From Neolewinella xylanilytica (GTDB lineage Bacteria; Bacteroidota; Bacteroidia; Chitinophagales; Saprospiraceae), in assembly GCF_002934605.1 (NCBI RefSeq), contig NZ_PTJC01000006.1:248001-312000 (forward strand): DNA of 64,000 nt. Direction: 5' to 3'. Shown one piece after another: positions 7,586 to 17,284 of the stretch. Positions within the stretch are counted from its first letter, which is position 1; the number at the start of each line of letters is the position of its first letter. The position numbers and the translations under genes are program-made. The notes below the pieces were generated by a model, which saw nothing but the letters and a program-made list of their open reading frames with translations, did no database searches and was not told the origin of the DNA.

Positions 7586-9031
7586 CTATCCGCCTTCTTC
7601 CGCAACGCCGTCCTAGTGCTGGTCCTCAACCTGACGGTAAAGGGAGTCTACCTCTTCGTGATCGAACGAACCGTGCAGAACGTCCTACCGGAAGGGGATT
7701 ACGGCTTGTATTTTTCCTTCCTCGGTATCGGGCTCATCCTCCAGGTGGTCGCCGACTTCGGACTACAGCATTACAGCAGTCGCACGATCAGTGGACACCG
7801 ACAGTTGCTCACGAAGTACTTCCCCTATTTTCTCGGGCTCAAGCTGATTCTCGGCGGGCTCTACTTCGCGGCCGTGCTCTTAGCGGGTTTCATTTTGGGT
7901 TACGGCAGCGGTCAGATCGGCCTGTTGCTCCTCGTCGGGGCGGGGCAGTTCTTAAATAGCCTTGTCATTTATTTACGTTCCAACCTGGCCGGCCTGGGGA
8001 AGTACGCCCTCGACAGCACCTTCAGTATCCTGGACAAGCTATTGATGATCGCGCTGATTGGTGGGTTGCTCGGCTACCGTCCGGACCTGCTAAACATTGA
8101 AGTTTTTGCGGGGACGCAGGTGCTGTGTTGGCTGGTAACGGCAACGACCATCACTTGGGTCCTGCGGGATAAGCTGGTAGGTCTTCGGCCGCGCTTTCGT
8201 AGAGAGAAATTGCTGCTCCTCCTGCGCGGCGGCGCCCCCTTCGCTTTGGCTATCCTGTTACAGGCCGCCTACACCCGCACGGACGCGGTGATGATCGAGC
8301 GGCTACTCCGGGACGGAGCTGAAGCCGCGGGCCACTACGCGGCCGGCTACCGCCTGCTGGACGCGCTAAATACGGTAGGGTGGCTGACCGCCGGACTGCT
8401 GCTGCCGATGTACGCCCGCCTCCACGCCCGCGGCGAACGGCTCACGGATTTACTGCGGCTGAGTACCCAACTGCTGGTCGGTGGCGCGGCCGTGGTGAGC
8501 ATTGCCCTCGCGGCCTACGCTGCGCCGGTGGTTCAACTGCTGTACGATTTTGCCGAGCCGCGTACCGCCTCCATCCTTTTCTTTCTTTCGCTCACCTTCA
8601 CCGCCCAGTGCCTCAGTTACGTCTACGGTGCCCTACTCGCCGGGACCGGCTATATCGGTCGGATGAATTATGTATTCGTAGCCGGAATCATGGTGAACGT
8701 GGCAGGCAACTACTGGGCCATTCCCCGCTACGGGGCACCGGGTGCCGCGGCGATGACACTGCTTACGCAAAGCTTTATCGCGGTACTTCAGGCGGGGTTG
8801 GCGCACCGTTGGCTGGAGATGGCCGGCGATTCGGTGCGCTGGGTACGGCTCGGTATTCTGGCGGGACTATTACCCGTAGTCGTGGTGACCGTGGCCAGTT
8901 TGGGGGACGGCTGGGTATGGCAACTCGGGTTGTCCCTAGTACTGGGGGCGGCCTTACTGCCCCTACTGGGCTTGTTGAACCCCTCCGAACTCACCTTACT
9001 GCTGCGGGATCGGGAGGGGTACCGCCCTTAG
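7583..9031 (+). CDS. Oligosaccharide/polysaccharide flippase (Wzx-like, MOP superfamily)
   Basis: 482 residues with 12-14 hydrophobic segments spread over the whole length. The N-terminal pattern (LVLVLNLTVKGVYLFVIER, then GDYGLYFSFLGIGLIL) and the mid-protein arginine/aspartate segment around AYTRTDAVMIERLL, then EAAGHYAAGYRLLDALNTVG, are typical of polysaccharide-synthesis flippases that move lipid-linked oligosaccharides across the inner membrane. No glycosyltransferase cluster surrounds it, so the sugar is unknown. The start codon is the last unit of an 8-bp repeat. The 3' end overlaps the convergent GbsR gene by four bases (TTAG). Confidence 0.88.
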   Translation: MLSAFFRNAVLVLVLNLTVKGVYLFVIERTVQNVLPEGDYGLYFSFLGIGLILQVVADFGLQHYSSRTISGHRQLLTKYFPYFLGLKLILGGLYFAAVLLAGFILGYGSGQIGLLLLVGAGQFLNSLVIYLRSNLAGLGKYALDSTFSILDKLLMIALIGGLLGYRPDLLNIEVFAGTQVLCWLVTATTITWVLRDKLVGLRPRFRREKLLLLLRGGAPFALAILLQAAYTRTDAVMIERLLRDGAEAAGHYAAGYRLLDALNTVGWLTAGLLLPMYARLHARGERLTDLLRLSTQLLVGGAAVVSIALAAYAAPVVQLLYDFAEPRTASILFFLSLTFTAQCLSYVYGALLAGTGYIGRMNYVFVAGIMVNVAGNYWAIPRYGAPGAAAMTLLTQSFIAVLQAGLAHRWLEMAGDSVRWVRLGILAGLLPVVVVTVASLGDGWVWQLGLSLVLGAALLPLLGLLNPSELTLLLRDREGYRP

Positions 9032-9525
9032 GCTTTGCGCCGCTCGTCCCATTTTTGCTGCAGGAGGGGAAGCTCCTGTTTCAGGAAGAGGAAGTATTCC
9101 TTGATGTGCTCGAGCTCCCGATTGAATTCGGCGCTTCCCGTGCCCTCGCGCAGGTCGATCACCTTACTGAGGGTATTGATGAACGGTCCCAGCTTGGCGA
9201 GTCCCTCCCGCATTTGCCCCAGCCACTTTTCCCCCGATACCCGGAAATACCGCTTGCGATCGCCGGGTTTGGTAATGTAGTCGACGCGGCCGTCGTCCAT
9301 CAGTCGGCGCAGGGCATTGCTGATGGAGCTCTTACTGGCCTGGAGAAACTCCTGGATGGCGAAAAATTCCATTTCCGGTGGATCGGCGAGCAGCAACAGG
9401 GCGAATACCCTGGCTTCGGTGGGCGTCAGGGAAGTTTGTTCGAAAAAGACGCCGATCTCCTCCACCCGGCGTTTGATGTCGGGAATGTTTGGATTCGTAG
9501 TGGCCTGGGAAGCGGATGGGGGCAT
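9028..9525 (-). CDS. GbsR/MarR family winged-helix transcriptional regulator
   Basis: 165 residues. A winged helix-turn-helix spans roughly residues 30-100: LTPTEARVFALLLLADPP, then FLQASKSSISNALRRLMDDG as the recognition helix region, and ITKPGDRKRYFRV as the wing. The C-terminal helix-rich part (about 105-165) suits dimerisation. It resembles GbsR-type regulators often found beside efflux operons. It lies 61 bases after the RND pump gene in the same orientation, with its own TATCTTTA box (9551-9558), so it may autoregulate or be cotranscribed with the pump. Its ligand is unknown. Confidence 0.85.
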   Translation of the reverse strand: MPPSASQATTNPNIPDIKRRVEEIGVFFEQTSLTPTEARVFALLLLADPPEMEFFAIQEFLQASKSSISNALRRLMDDGRVDYITKPGDRKRYFRVSGEKWLGQMREGLAKLGPFINTLSKVIDLREGTGSAEFNRELEHIKEYFLFLKQELPLLQQKWDERRKA

Positions 9526-9550
9526 GATGGTTGGGGTGGGGGAACGCGGT

Positions 9551-9558
9551 TAAAGATA
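9551..9558 (-). promoter_or_regulatory. Candidate -7 box (TATCTTTA) for the GbsR gene
   Basis: On the minus strand TATCTTTA matches TAnnTTTG at all but the last base, 25 bases before the start codon at 9525. A TTG lies about 15 bases further upstream, shorter than the usual spacing. Confidence 0.35.
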
Positions 9559-9586
9559 CGCCGGAGCCGTGGGCAAGGGCGGGTGG

Positions 9587-12500
9587 TTACACGTAGGTTG
9601 GGTCTTCCGCGGGGGCTTGTTTTTCCCGGATGCCGAACAGCAGCTTATAGGTAATCGGAACGAAGATCAGCGTGATGACCGTTCCGAACAGCAGCCCCAC
9701 CATGATGGCAATGGCCATGGGCTCCCAGATCAAGCCACCTCCGAGGTAGAGCGGGATAAGGCCGAGCGCGGTGGTGAAGGTGGTCAGCAGGATCGGCCGG
9801 AAGCGCTGCTGGCAGGCGTCAACGATGGCCCGGAATTCCGTCTTGCCGGCCTTCTCCTCGATTTCAATGCGGTCGATGAGCACAATCGCGTTGTTGATCA
9901 GGATGCCGGACAGCGAGATGACCCCCAGGAAGCCCATGAAGCCGAAGTAGCTCTGGAACAGTAGCAGTCCCAGGATGACCCCGATAATGCCGAGCGGAAT
10001 GGTGGCCAGTACGATACCCGTTTTGCGGAAACTATTGAATTGTAGCATCAGTAGCACGATGATGATGAATCCGGCCAGCGGTAATTTCGCGGCAACGGCG
10101 CCCATGGCTTCGCGGCTCCGCTCCGACTCGCCGCCGAGGGAGTAGTCATAACCGACGGGCCAGTCGGCGGCCAGCGAATCGAGGCGGGGAATGAGCCGCT
10201 GGGTAACGTCGGTGGCGGTGTAGCCTACCACGGCGTCCGCCCGTACGGCGAGGGTGCGCATGAGGTCGCGGTGGTTGATCTTGGCGTACTGCCAGTCGAC
10301 CGATACGTCGGCCACCTGGGGTAGCGGCACGTTGGCACCGCTGCCCTGGGCGAAGACGTTCAGGCCCTGCAGGTCATCGACCCGGTACTCTTCGGCTCCG
10401 CGGCCACGCATGACGATCGGGATGGATTCGTCGCCCTCGCGGTAGCTGCCGGCGGTATAGCCGCTTACGTTGGTACGTAGGGATACGGCGATGTCCTGGT
10501 TGGTCACCCCGGCGGCGCTGGCCTTATCGGGATCGATGTTGACGACGACCTTCTTGCTCTTCGGCCCCCAGTTGTCGGTGATATTGGTCGCGATGGGGAT
10601 TTGGTAGAGCTCCGCCTTGACGTTGTCGCTGATGCGGAAGAGCTCGTCGGCGCTGGGTCCGGTGATGCGGATCTCTACGTCAGCGGCGGCACCGCCACCC
10701 CCGGATAGTGGACTGACGCTGATGTCGGCGTCCGGGAAATTTTCCCTGCCGTATTGCTCCAGTCGCTCGATCATCAGGTTATTGGCCTCGAAGCGGGTGG
10801 TATTAAGAAGCACGTGGGCGTAGCCGCTGTTGGCCTCACCGGGCTGGTAGCCGAGGTCGTAGCTCTTGGGCCCTTCGCCTACGAAGCTGGTATAGCTGGC
10901 GATACCGTTGGCCTCGGGGTCGTCCGTCAGTAATTCGGTATTGATGTAGGCTTCCATGCCCTCGACCACCTCGGTGGTGCGCTGAATATCGGTGCCCTGG
11001 GGCAGCTCGATGTTCATGGTGATGAGGTTCCGGTCGCTATCGGGGAAGAAGATGAACGGCAGCCGCCCGAAGAGGGACAGGCTACAGAAGAACAACACGA
11101 TCACGGAAGTCAGTACCATCCAGGGATGTTTCAGCGACCAGTAGATCATGCCTCCGTACTGCTCGTTGAGCCGCTCGAAGATGTTGCGCTTGGGAGGAGT
11201 GGCTTCGGCTTCGGGGACGGTTGCTGATTCCGGATCGTCCGCTACACCTGCGCCCCGCTGCTTAACGCGAATAAGGGCCACGCCGAGCATGGTCACCACC
11301 GTCATGGCAAGGATCCAGCTGCTCAACAGCGCGAAGGAGATCACGATGAAGAGGTTACCCATGATCTCGCCCATGGTATTCTCGGCCAGGAAGAAGGCCA
11401 GGAAGGCCGCCGAGGTGGTCAGCGAGGAGATCAGCAGGGGGGTGGCGAGCTCCGAGGTGGCCTGGTAGGCGGCCTTTTTGGGGGAGAGGCCGTCTTCCAT
11501 ACCCACCATCATGGACTCAGAGATCACGATGGCATTATCCACCAACATGCCCAGGGCCATGATGAGGGCGGCCAACGTCACCTTATTAAGGCCGACGTCG
11601 AAAATATTCATGAGCATGAGCGTCATGACGATCGCCAGCGGGATGAGGCTGGCTACCACCAGTCCGGTGCGCCAACCCAGGAAGAGGAACATGACGGCCA
11701 GTACGATCGCCACCGACTGCACCACGTTGGAAACGAAATTGGTGACGCTGGCCTGGACGAAGGTGTCCTGGCTGGCGATTCGCCGGGCCTCCATACCGAC
11801 CGGCAGGGTCTGGTTGAACACTTCCAGGCGGCGGTCGATATCCTCGCCCAATTCGACGAGGTTAGCGCCTTCGCGGACGGCTACGGCGACTACCAGTCCC
11901 TGTTCGCCGCTAAGCCGCACGAGCCGCTCTGCGGGGGAAGCGTAACCGCGGCTGATACGGGCGATCTCGCCGAGCTTGGCCGTCTGGTCGTTGCCCAGGC
12001 TGACTACAGTGTTAGCCAGGTCATCCAGGCTCTCGAAGTTACCGCTGGGCTCCAAGACGATGCGCTGGTCGCCGAGGGTGACGTCGCCGCCGGCGAAGAC
12101 GATGTTCGTAGCGGAGATCGTCTGCTGCAGCTGGTTGGCGGAGAGCCCGTAGCGGGCCAGGCGGGCGTTATCAAACTCCACGAAGATTTGCTCCTGCCGC
12201 ATGCCGGTGATTTCCACCTCCGCGGCATCGGGGAGGGTGACCAGGTTGTCGCGGATATTTTCGGCGGCGTCTTCCAGTTCACTGAGTGCATACCCGGGGC
12301 CGGATAGCCCCACCTGGATTCCGTACTCCACGCCGATATCGTCGTCTTTCACCTGGATGCTACGCAGGCCGTCGGGAAGGTCCGGACGCAGGATGTCGAT
12401 CTTGCGCCGTAAGCGGTCCCAGACAGGCTGCATATTCTCCGCCCGGATACTTGGGTCGAGTTCCACGCTGACGATACTCAGCCCGGTTCGGCTTTCGCTG

Positions 12501-12742
12501 GTAATTTCTTTCACCTCGGGCAACTCCTGGGCGACCCGCTCGATGCGTTCGGTGATGAGTTCCTCGATGCGCTCGGGGCTGGCGCCGGGAAAGGAGGAGA
12601 CGACCGTGGCCACCCGGATAGTGAACGGGGGCATGGCGTTGCGGCTGAGGTTGTTGTAGCCCGTCAGACCGAGGACGGCCACCATCAGGACCACCAGTAT
12701 GGTGACCCGGTTGTTTTCGATGGCGAGTTTGGAGATATTCAT
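9587..12742 (-). CDS. RND efflux pump permease (AcrB/HAE-type)
   Basis: 1051 residues, the normal length for a resistance-nodulation-division pump. It shows one N-terminal membrane helix, a large periplasmic porter loop, a central bundle with the proton-relay Asp in ALGMLVDNAIVISESM, a second loop, and a closing bundle containing GILINNAIVLIDRIE. It uses the proton gradient to export compounds through the adaptor and TolC parts encoded just upstream in the same orientation. The gap to the adaptor gene is 25 bases, so all three are very likely one operon. The substrate could be drugs, bile-like detergents or lipids; it lacks the His-rich features of metal pumps. Confidence 0.93.
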   Translation of the reverse strand: MNISKLAIENNRVTILVVLMVAVLGLTGYNNLSRNAMPPFTIRVATVVSSFPGASPERIEELITERIERVAQELPEVKEITSESRTGLSIVSVELDPSIRAENMQPVWDRLRRKIDILRPDLPDGLRSIQVKDDDIGVEYGIQVGLSGPGYALSELEDAAENIRDNLVTLPDAAEVEITGMRQEQIFVEFDNARLARYGLSANQLQQTISATNIVFAGGDVTLGDQRIVLEPSGNFESLDDLANTVVSLGNDQTAKLGEIARISRGYASPAERLVRLSGEQGLVVAVAVREGANLVELGEDIDRRLEVFNQTLPVGMEARRIASQDTFVQASVTNFVSNVVQSVAIVLAVMFLFLGWRTGLVVASLIPLAIVMTLMLMNIFDVGLNKVTLAALIMALGMLVDNAIVISESMMVGMEDGLSPKKAAYQATSELATPLLISSLTTSAAFLAFFLAENTMGEIMGNLFIVISFALLSSWILAMTVVTMLGVALIRVKQRGAGVADDPESATVPEAEATPPKRNIFERLNEQYGGMIYWSLKHPWMVLTSVIVLFFCSLSLFGRLPFIFFPDSDRNLITMNIELPQGTDIQRTTEVVEGMEAYINTELLTDDPEANGIASYTSFVGEGPKSYDLGYQPGEANSGYAHVLLNTTRFEANNLMIERLEQYGRENFPDADISVSPLSGGGGAAADVEIRITGPSADELFRISDNVKAELYQIPIATNITDNWGPKSKKVVVNIDPDKASAAGVTNQDIAVSLRTNVSGYTAGSYREGDESIPIVMRGRGAEEYRVDDLQGLNVFAQGSGANVPLPQVADVSVDWQYAKINHRDLMRTLAVRADAVVGYTATDVTQRLIPRLDSLAADWPVGYDYSLGGESERSREAMGAVAAKLPLAGFIIIVLLMLQFNSFRKTGIVLATIPLGIIGVILGLLLFQSYFGFMGFLGVISLSGILINNAIVLIDRIEIEEKAGKTEFRAIVDACQQRFRPILLTTFTTALGLIPLYLGGGLIWEPMAIAIMVGLLFGTVITLIFVPITYKLLFGIREKQAPAEDPTYV

Positions 12743-12767
12743 CTGTAAGGAGTTGGTCGGGAAGGGA

Positions 12768-13901
12768 TTACTGGGTCAGGAGACGGACCGGCATGCCGTC
12801 GATAAGCTGGTTGAGTCCGGCGGTAGCGACCAGGTCGCCGGGGCGCAGCCCCTCCCGAATTACGAAGCCGGCGGTGGTGTAGTCACCGATATCCACGGGT
12901 ACGCGGCGGGCTACGTATTGGTCGTCGCGCGCGCCGGGCTCGAGCCGGAAGACGAAGCGGCCGTCGGGGCCCTCGGAAACCGAGGCGATTGGGGCCACGA
13001 TCAGGCTGTCGCGCGGGCCGGTGCTTTCCCCCAGGTGGAAGCGAACGGTGGCGGCCATGCCCGGCCGGATGGCCTCGGTCTGGTCGCTAACGGATACCGT
13101 CACCGGATAGCTGGGCGACCCCGCGGCGGCGTAGGCCACCTCGGAAATGGTACCGGGAAAAGTCCGGCCCGGAATGGAAGAGAAGGTTACCTCCACGCGC
13201 TGGCCGGAGGAAAGCCGGCCGACGAAATCTTCGGGTACGTTCACCTCCACTTCGGGATTTTCCTCGGTGCTGAGGGTGACGATGGCCTTGCCGGAGCCGG
13301 CGTACTCGTTTTCTTCCACGTGCTTCTCGGTAATGACACCGGAGAAGGGGGCGGTCAGGCGGGTGTAGGCAACCTGGTTACCGGCGGCCCGTGCCTGGGC
13401 CCCGCTGGCTTCGAGTTGGCTCCGGGCGGCCTCCACCTGCGCCTGGGCGCTCTGGAACTCACTGCGGACCTGCTCAAATTGACTCAGGGAAACGCTGTTG
13501 TTTTCGTAGAGGCGGGAGGTGCGGTCATAGGCGGCCCGGGCGGCGATGAGTTGGGTTTCGGCACTCTCCACCTGGGCCTGACTGGCCTGCCGCTGGGCGG
13601 CTGCCAGGGATTGTTGCACCTGGAGGTCAGCGGGGTCGAGGGTGGCGATCAGTTGGCCGCGGTTCACGCGTTGGCCGAGGTTCACCGGCAGCGAGCGCAG
13701 GGTTCCCGCCACGCGGAAGGAGAGGGGTGTGCGACCGGCGGCTTCCGCTACACCGTTGAAGGTCTGGACGCTGGTGCCGTCGCTGATCGTGACACGGTCG
13801 GCCCGTATGGCCCGGACGGGGGGATCGACGGCAACTTCTTCCGTGGTGCCGCCACAGGCGGCGAGGAGGAGCAGGAGGCTGAAATACAGAGAAGTTCTCA
13901 T
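12768..13901 (-). CDS. RND efflux periplasmic adaptor (membrane fusion protein), lipoprotein
   Basis: 377 residues starting at ATG 13901, which begins a lipoprotein signal (LYFSLLLLLAACGG, Cys near residue 16); the longer frame to 13937 precedes the signal and is rejected. Order: barrel-sandwich/lipoyl half (RTPLSFRVAGTLRSLPVN), an alpha-helical hairpin rich in Ala, Gln and Glu (about residues 90-170), the second lipoyl half (YTRLTAPFSGVITEKHVEE), then beta-barrel and membrane-proximal domains. It bridges the RND pump and the TolC channel. The TolC-fusion gene ends 39 bases upstream. Confidence 0.92.
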   Translation of the reverse strand: MRTSLYFSLLLLLAACGGTTEEVAVDPPVRAIRADRVTISDGTSVQTFNGVAEAAGRTPLSFRVAGTLRSLPVNLGQRVNRGQLIATLDPADLQVQQSLAAAQRQASQAQVESAETQLIAARAAYDRTSRLYENNSVSLSQFEQVRSEFQSAQAQVEAARSQLEASGAQARAAGNQVAYTRLTAPFSGVITEKHVEENEYAGSGKAIVTLSTEENPEVEVNVPEDFVGRLSSGQRVEVTFSSIPGRTFPGTISEVAYAAAGSPSYPVTVSVSDQTEAIRPGMAATVRFHLGESTGPRDSLIVAPIASVSEGPDGRFVFRLEPGARDDQYVARRVPVDIGDYTTAGFVIREGLRPGDLVATAGLNQLIDGMPVRLLTQ

Positions 13902-13940
13902 CGTAAGGCGGTTCGGGGTGGAAAGGGGATAGATCACGGA

Positions 13941-16322
13941 TTACTGGTCGTTGCGGTAAGAGAGGAAGCGTTGGAGAAAGGCGGTCTGCTCGGCTGGCTC
14001 GGCCAGGAACTGGTAACTGCCGGTGGACCGCTGCACGGTGAGGAAGTCGGCCACGAACTGGTAGCCGAGATTGGTCGCATTGACGCGTGACTGCAGCACC
14101 ACGTTCTGGGCGTCGACGAGTGAGGTCACGTTGGCGGCGCCGCTGCGGTAGAGGTCCTCGATGATCGCGAAATTGCGTTCGGAGGTCGCTGCCGCCTCGC
14201 GGGCGAGACGGAGGTTGCGGTAGCTGGCGACCAGGGTTTCCACGCTGGAGTAAAGCCGTTGGACGAGTTGGTTTTCCGTGTTCTCGCGCTGGGTGGCGGT
14301 TTGCAGGGCGCTTAGTTTGGCCTGTTCGAGCTGGGCGCGGCGCAGTCCTCCCTGGAAGATGGGAATGCTCGCGCCTACCGCGATGGTATAGGTACCCCAG
14401 GGCCGGTCGGCGGCCGCGAAGTCGAAGTTGAACTCCTCGGGCAGGGGGGTGGTGGCGTAGTTGCCGATGCGGTAGCCCAACTGGCCTTCCACGCCGATTT
14501 CGGGGAGGTAGAACGCTCGCTCCCGGGCCTTGGCTTGTCTTTCCTGGGCGGCGATGGCCAGGTCGAGCTGGCGCAGGGTGGGCAAGTTACGCCGGGCCTC
14601 ATCGGCGAGGAAGTCGGCCAGCCGGTCGATGTCGCGGGGGGTTTTCAGCAGGGGCAGGAGCGTCTCCCCGATAATGCCGAGCAGGGAATCCTGGCCGGTA
14701 AAGGTTGGCAGGCGAAATTCAGCGTCGATGTCGTGGTCGAGCAGCTGATTGAGCTGGTAACGGGCCTGCGCCAGCCGGGCTTCGGCATCGTTGACGTTGA
14801 TGGAGCCCAGGGCCAGCTCGCTCTCCCAGCGGTACACGTCGGTGGCCGCCGCGGCACCCAGCTCCCGCTGGTTGACGGCTAGGTCGTAGTTGGCGCGGGT
14901 GACGTTGAGGTTTTCGTTCTGGAGCCGGAGGAACTCCTTGCTTTGAAGAACGTTGAGGTAGGCGGTACTCACGTCGAGTACGACGTCCAGCTGACTGGAG
15001 CGCAACGCTTCTTCCTGTCCTTCGGCGAGTAGCCGCTGAATGGCGACGTTGGCGAAGGCGGGTTCGGAGAGGATGACCTGGCTGAGGGTGGCCGAGCCGG
15101 TCCAGTTGTAGCGGCCCTGGAGCCCGAAGCTGGAGGCCGTGGTTTGGGGGTCGAGCAGGGTCAGCGAGGTCCCTACCCCCAGCTGGGGAAGCAGGTTCGC
15201 CTCCGCCACCTCGACGTCGGTACGGGCGAGGGCCACTTCGTACTCGTCGATGCGGTAGCCGAGGTTACGGGCCAGCCCTTCTACGATGGCTCCTTCCAGA
15301 GTGAGTACCGGGCCGGATTCCACGGCAACCGGATTCAGGAGCACCGACCGGCGCATCACGTCGAAGGCGGGATAAATGCCCGACGCCCGCGCCGCGGCCA
15401 TATTGATGATCAGGCTCTGGTTATTGCCTTCGATGCGGGTCGAGAAGGTAGCCGGGTCGAGCCCGTCCGTAATGCGTAGTGCATCGAGGGCTACCCGCCG
15501 CGGGAGGCGGCTGATGTTGTCTTCGGAAGAGTAGGCCGCCAGTACGCCGAGTTCGAGTAGGGGATAATCGAGCAGACTCATCGTGGCGATGCCGCCGTCA
15601 TTCAACAACCCGAGCAATTCGCGGGCCTCAGCGGCGGGAAGTACCTCCGTTACTGGCGTGAAATAAACGGCGTCGGTACCGGTAGGAATATGCGACCACG
15701 TAGCCGCGGCGGTAGGCTGGGCAGCGATCACGGTCACCTCGGCCCCCGGATAATCGGCGAGCTGAAGGGCGAGCGGTTCGCGGAAATTTTCGGTGGTCAC
15801 CACGGTGAGGCGGTCGTATTCGTGCAGGGTGGCCAGGGTATCCAGGTCGCGCCGGATGTCGAAGGGAGAACGCACGTAGGTCAGGTTAGGGACGCCCGTT
15901 CCCACGGAGTCCGCCGGGGCGGTGGGGTCCACTACAATGGCGGCAATGGTGGGTTTGGGATAGCTGCTTCGGTCCAGTAACGCCTGGCTGCTGGCGATGC
16001 CCGTACCGATCACTAGGTCGGCTTCCGCGTACGCTCGGTCGATCACGGAATCCCCGGCCTGGCCGAGCGCCCGCCGGTCGAGTTGCAGTTTGAATCGGGT
16101 ACCCAGTAGCGACTGCAATTCCTCGCCAATCAGGCTATCCAAACCTACACCTGCCGTGGGGGCGGCATCTGATACAAGCGTAATGCGAAGCGGGGTTTGT
16201 GCGGCGGCGGCCCCGCCCAGCAAAAGCAGACCCGCCAACAACAGGAAGGAGCGGAATACGGACGGTCCCGTGGCACGATGGAACCGGGCGGGTAGAAAGT
16301 GGTAAGGGGCGGAAAAGTGCAT
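13941..16322 (-). CDS. Fusion of an ABC-type substrate-binding-like domain with a TolC-family outer-membrane channel
   Basis: 793 residues, nearly twice a normal TolC. A signal peptide ends near AAAAQTP. Residues ~45-310 form an alternating alpha/beta pattern like PF04392-type periplasmic binding proteins: ADLVIGTGIASSQALL, then PTIAAIVVDP, LTVVTTENF, TDAVYFTPVTEVL and YSSEDNISRLPRR. From ~330 the outer-membrane efflux repeat begins (YLNVLQSKEFLRLQNENLNV, then a second repeat ending GAANVTSLVDAQNVVLQSRV). It is the first gene of the efflux operon. The binding domain could bring substrate to the channel, but its ligand is unknown. Confidence 0.85.
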   Translation of the reverse strand: MHFSAPYHFLPARFHRATGPSVFRSFLLLAGLLLLGGAAAAQTPLRITLVSDAAPTAGVGLDSLIGEELQSLLGTRFKLQLDRRALGQAGDSVIDRAYAEADLVIGTGIASSQALLDRSSYPKPTIAAIVVDPTAPADSVGTGVPNLTYVRSPFDIRRDLDTLATLHEYDRLTVVTTENFREPLALQLADYPGAEVTVIAAQPTAAATWSHIPTGTDAVYFTPVTEVLPAAEARELLGLLNDGGIATMSLLDYPLLELGVLAAYSSEDNISRLPRRVALDALRITDGLDPATFSTRIEGNNQSLIINMAAARASGIYPAFDVMRRSVLLNPVAVESGPVLTLEGAIVEGLARNLGYRIDEYEVALARTDVEVAEANLLPQLGVGTSLTLLDPQTTASSFGLQGRYNWTGSATLSQVILSEPAFANVAIQRLLAEGQEEALRSSQLDVVLDVSTAYLNVLQSKEFLRLQNENLNVTRANYDLAVNQRELGAAAATDVYRWESELALGSINVNDAEARLAQARYQLNQLLDHDIDAEFRLPTFTGQDSLLGIIGETLLPLLKTPRDIDRLADFLADEARRNLPTLRQLDLAIAAQERQAKARERAFYLPEIGVEGQLGYRIGNYATTPLPEEFNFDFAAADRPWGTYTIAVGASIPIFQGGLRRAQLEQAKLSALQTATQRENTENQLVQRLYSSVETLVASYRNLRLAREAAATSERNFAIIEDLYRSGAANVTSLVDAQNVVLQSRVNATNLGYQFVADFLTVQRSTGSYQFLAEPAEQTAFLQRFLSYRNDQ

Positions 16323-16556
16323 AATGCGGGCTGTGTGAGGAGTAAGAACGACTCACATATCTAGTTAGTTCGGAATTAACAGAACCAAATAGTTTTTGAT
16401 AAACTTTCACATTGCGTCCATACCCGCGGGGACGAAACGACCTGTGGGGAGTCGCGCTGATCCCTCATAGAAATTCCAGTACGGCCCACGCGGCCAAATT
16501 ATCCACCGATGCGCAAGGCGAAAAAAAACGTTTATGAACGGGTTGGGAAGCGCAGG

Positions 16557-17234
16557 CTAGGCGGAGTCGGCGGTAGCGTAGGCAAGCCGACCGATGTCTC
16601 GGCTTTCGAGCATGCGTTTCGCGGGCAAGGTGCGGACGCAGTTGATCATGGCCAGCCCGAGCTCCCGATCGGTCACCGACCAGCTGGTCCGCCGCAGGAG
16701 GGGGAAGGCGGGTCGGAGCAGTCGGTACAATACCTTGATCCAGCCGGTTTGGGTGGGTAAGCCCCGTTGGGGTAGGAGCAACCCGAGGCGGAACATGTAG
16801 GCGGCCCGGAAGCCCATTTCTAAGAGCGCGTTTTCCGTCCGGCCCTTCACGCGTGCCCACATTTGCCGGCCGTTCGGGTCCGTTCCCAGGCCGGATACGT
16901 AGGTAAAGACCAGGTCGGCGTCGACGGCGTTCAGATCACGCGCGAAAGCGGTTACGAGGTCGTAGGTGAGGCGGGTGTATTCGGTCTCGTCCTTGCCCAC
17001 CGATGATACCCCGGCGCAGAAAAAGCAGGCATCGTACCCCCGTAGCCGCTCGGCGATGGGGGAGAGGTCCGAAAAGTTCTGGTGGATAATTTCCTTCAGC
17101 TTCGGGTGGCTCAGATCGATGGGATGACGGTTGATGACCAGCACCCCCGATACCTCGTCGCTTTCCAGGCACTGTAGAAGCACCGAGCGGCCGACCATGC
17201 CGGTAGAACCCGTAAGAATGGTGGAAAAGGACAT
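16557..17234 (-). CDS. NAD(P)-binding Rossmann-fold protein (atypical SDR, oxidoreductase/epimerase-like)
   Basis: 225 residues. The N-terminal TGSTGMVGRSVLLQCL is a nucleotide-binding loop of the atypical short-chain dehydrogenase class, followed by GVLVINRHPIDL, where basic residues suggest NADP(H). FVSTYVSGLG-like (FTYVSGLGTD) and RVKGRTENALLEMGF occupy the places of the SDR Ser/Tyr-Lys region but no clear YxxxK is present, as in HTATIP2/YfcH-like proteins of this size. Probably cytoplasmic; the substrate is unknown. A TACCTTAA box at 17285-17292 (minus strand) may be its promoter. Confidence 0.75.
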   Translation of the reverse strand: MSFSTILTGSTGMVGRSVLLQCLESDEVSGVLVINRHPIDLSHPKLKEIIHQNFSDLSPIAERLRGYDACFFCAGVSSVGKDETEYTRLTYDLVTAFARDLNAVDADLVFTYVSGLGTDPNGRQMWARVKGRTENALLEMGFRAAYMFRLGLLLPQRGLPTQTGWIKVLYRLLRPAFPLLRRTSWSVTDRELGLAMINCVRTLPAKRMLESRDIGRLAYATADSA

Positions 17235-17284
17235 GCGGTGATGGGTTTAGGGGGTGCGAAAACGGACCGGATTCCAGCGGCCGT

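Noticed and set aside
8380-9654. 424-residue plus-strand frame over the flippase end and regulator
   Set aside because: Overlaps two well-supported genes out of frame; Arg/Gly-rich in the flippase part and antisense in the regulator part.
12699-14090. 463-residue plus-strand open frame
   Set aside because: Antisense to the adaptor and channel genes, Gly-rich without motif.
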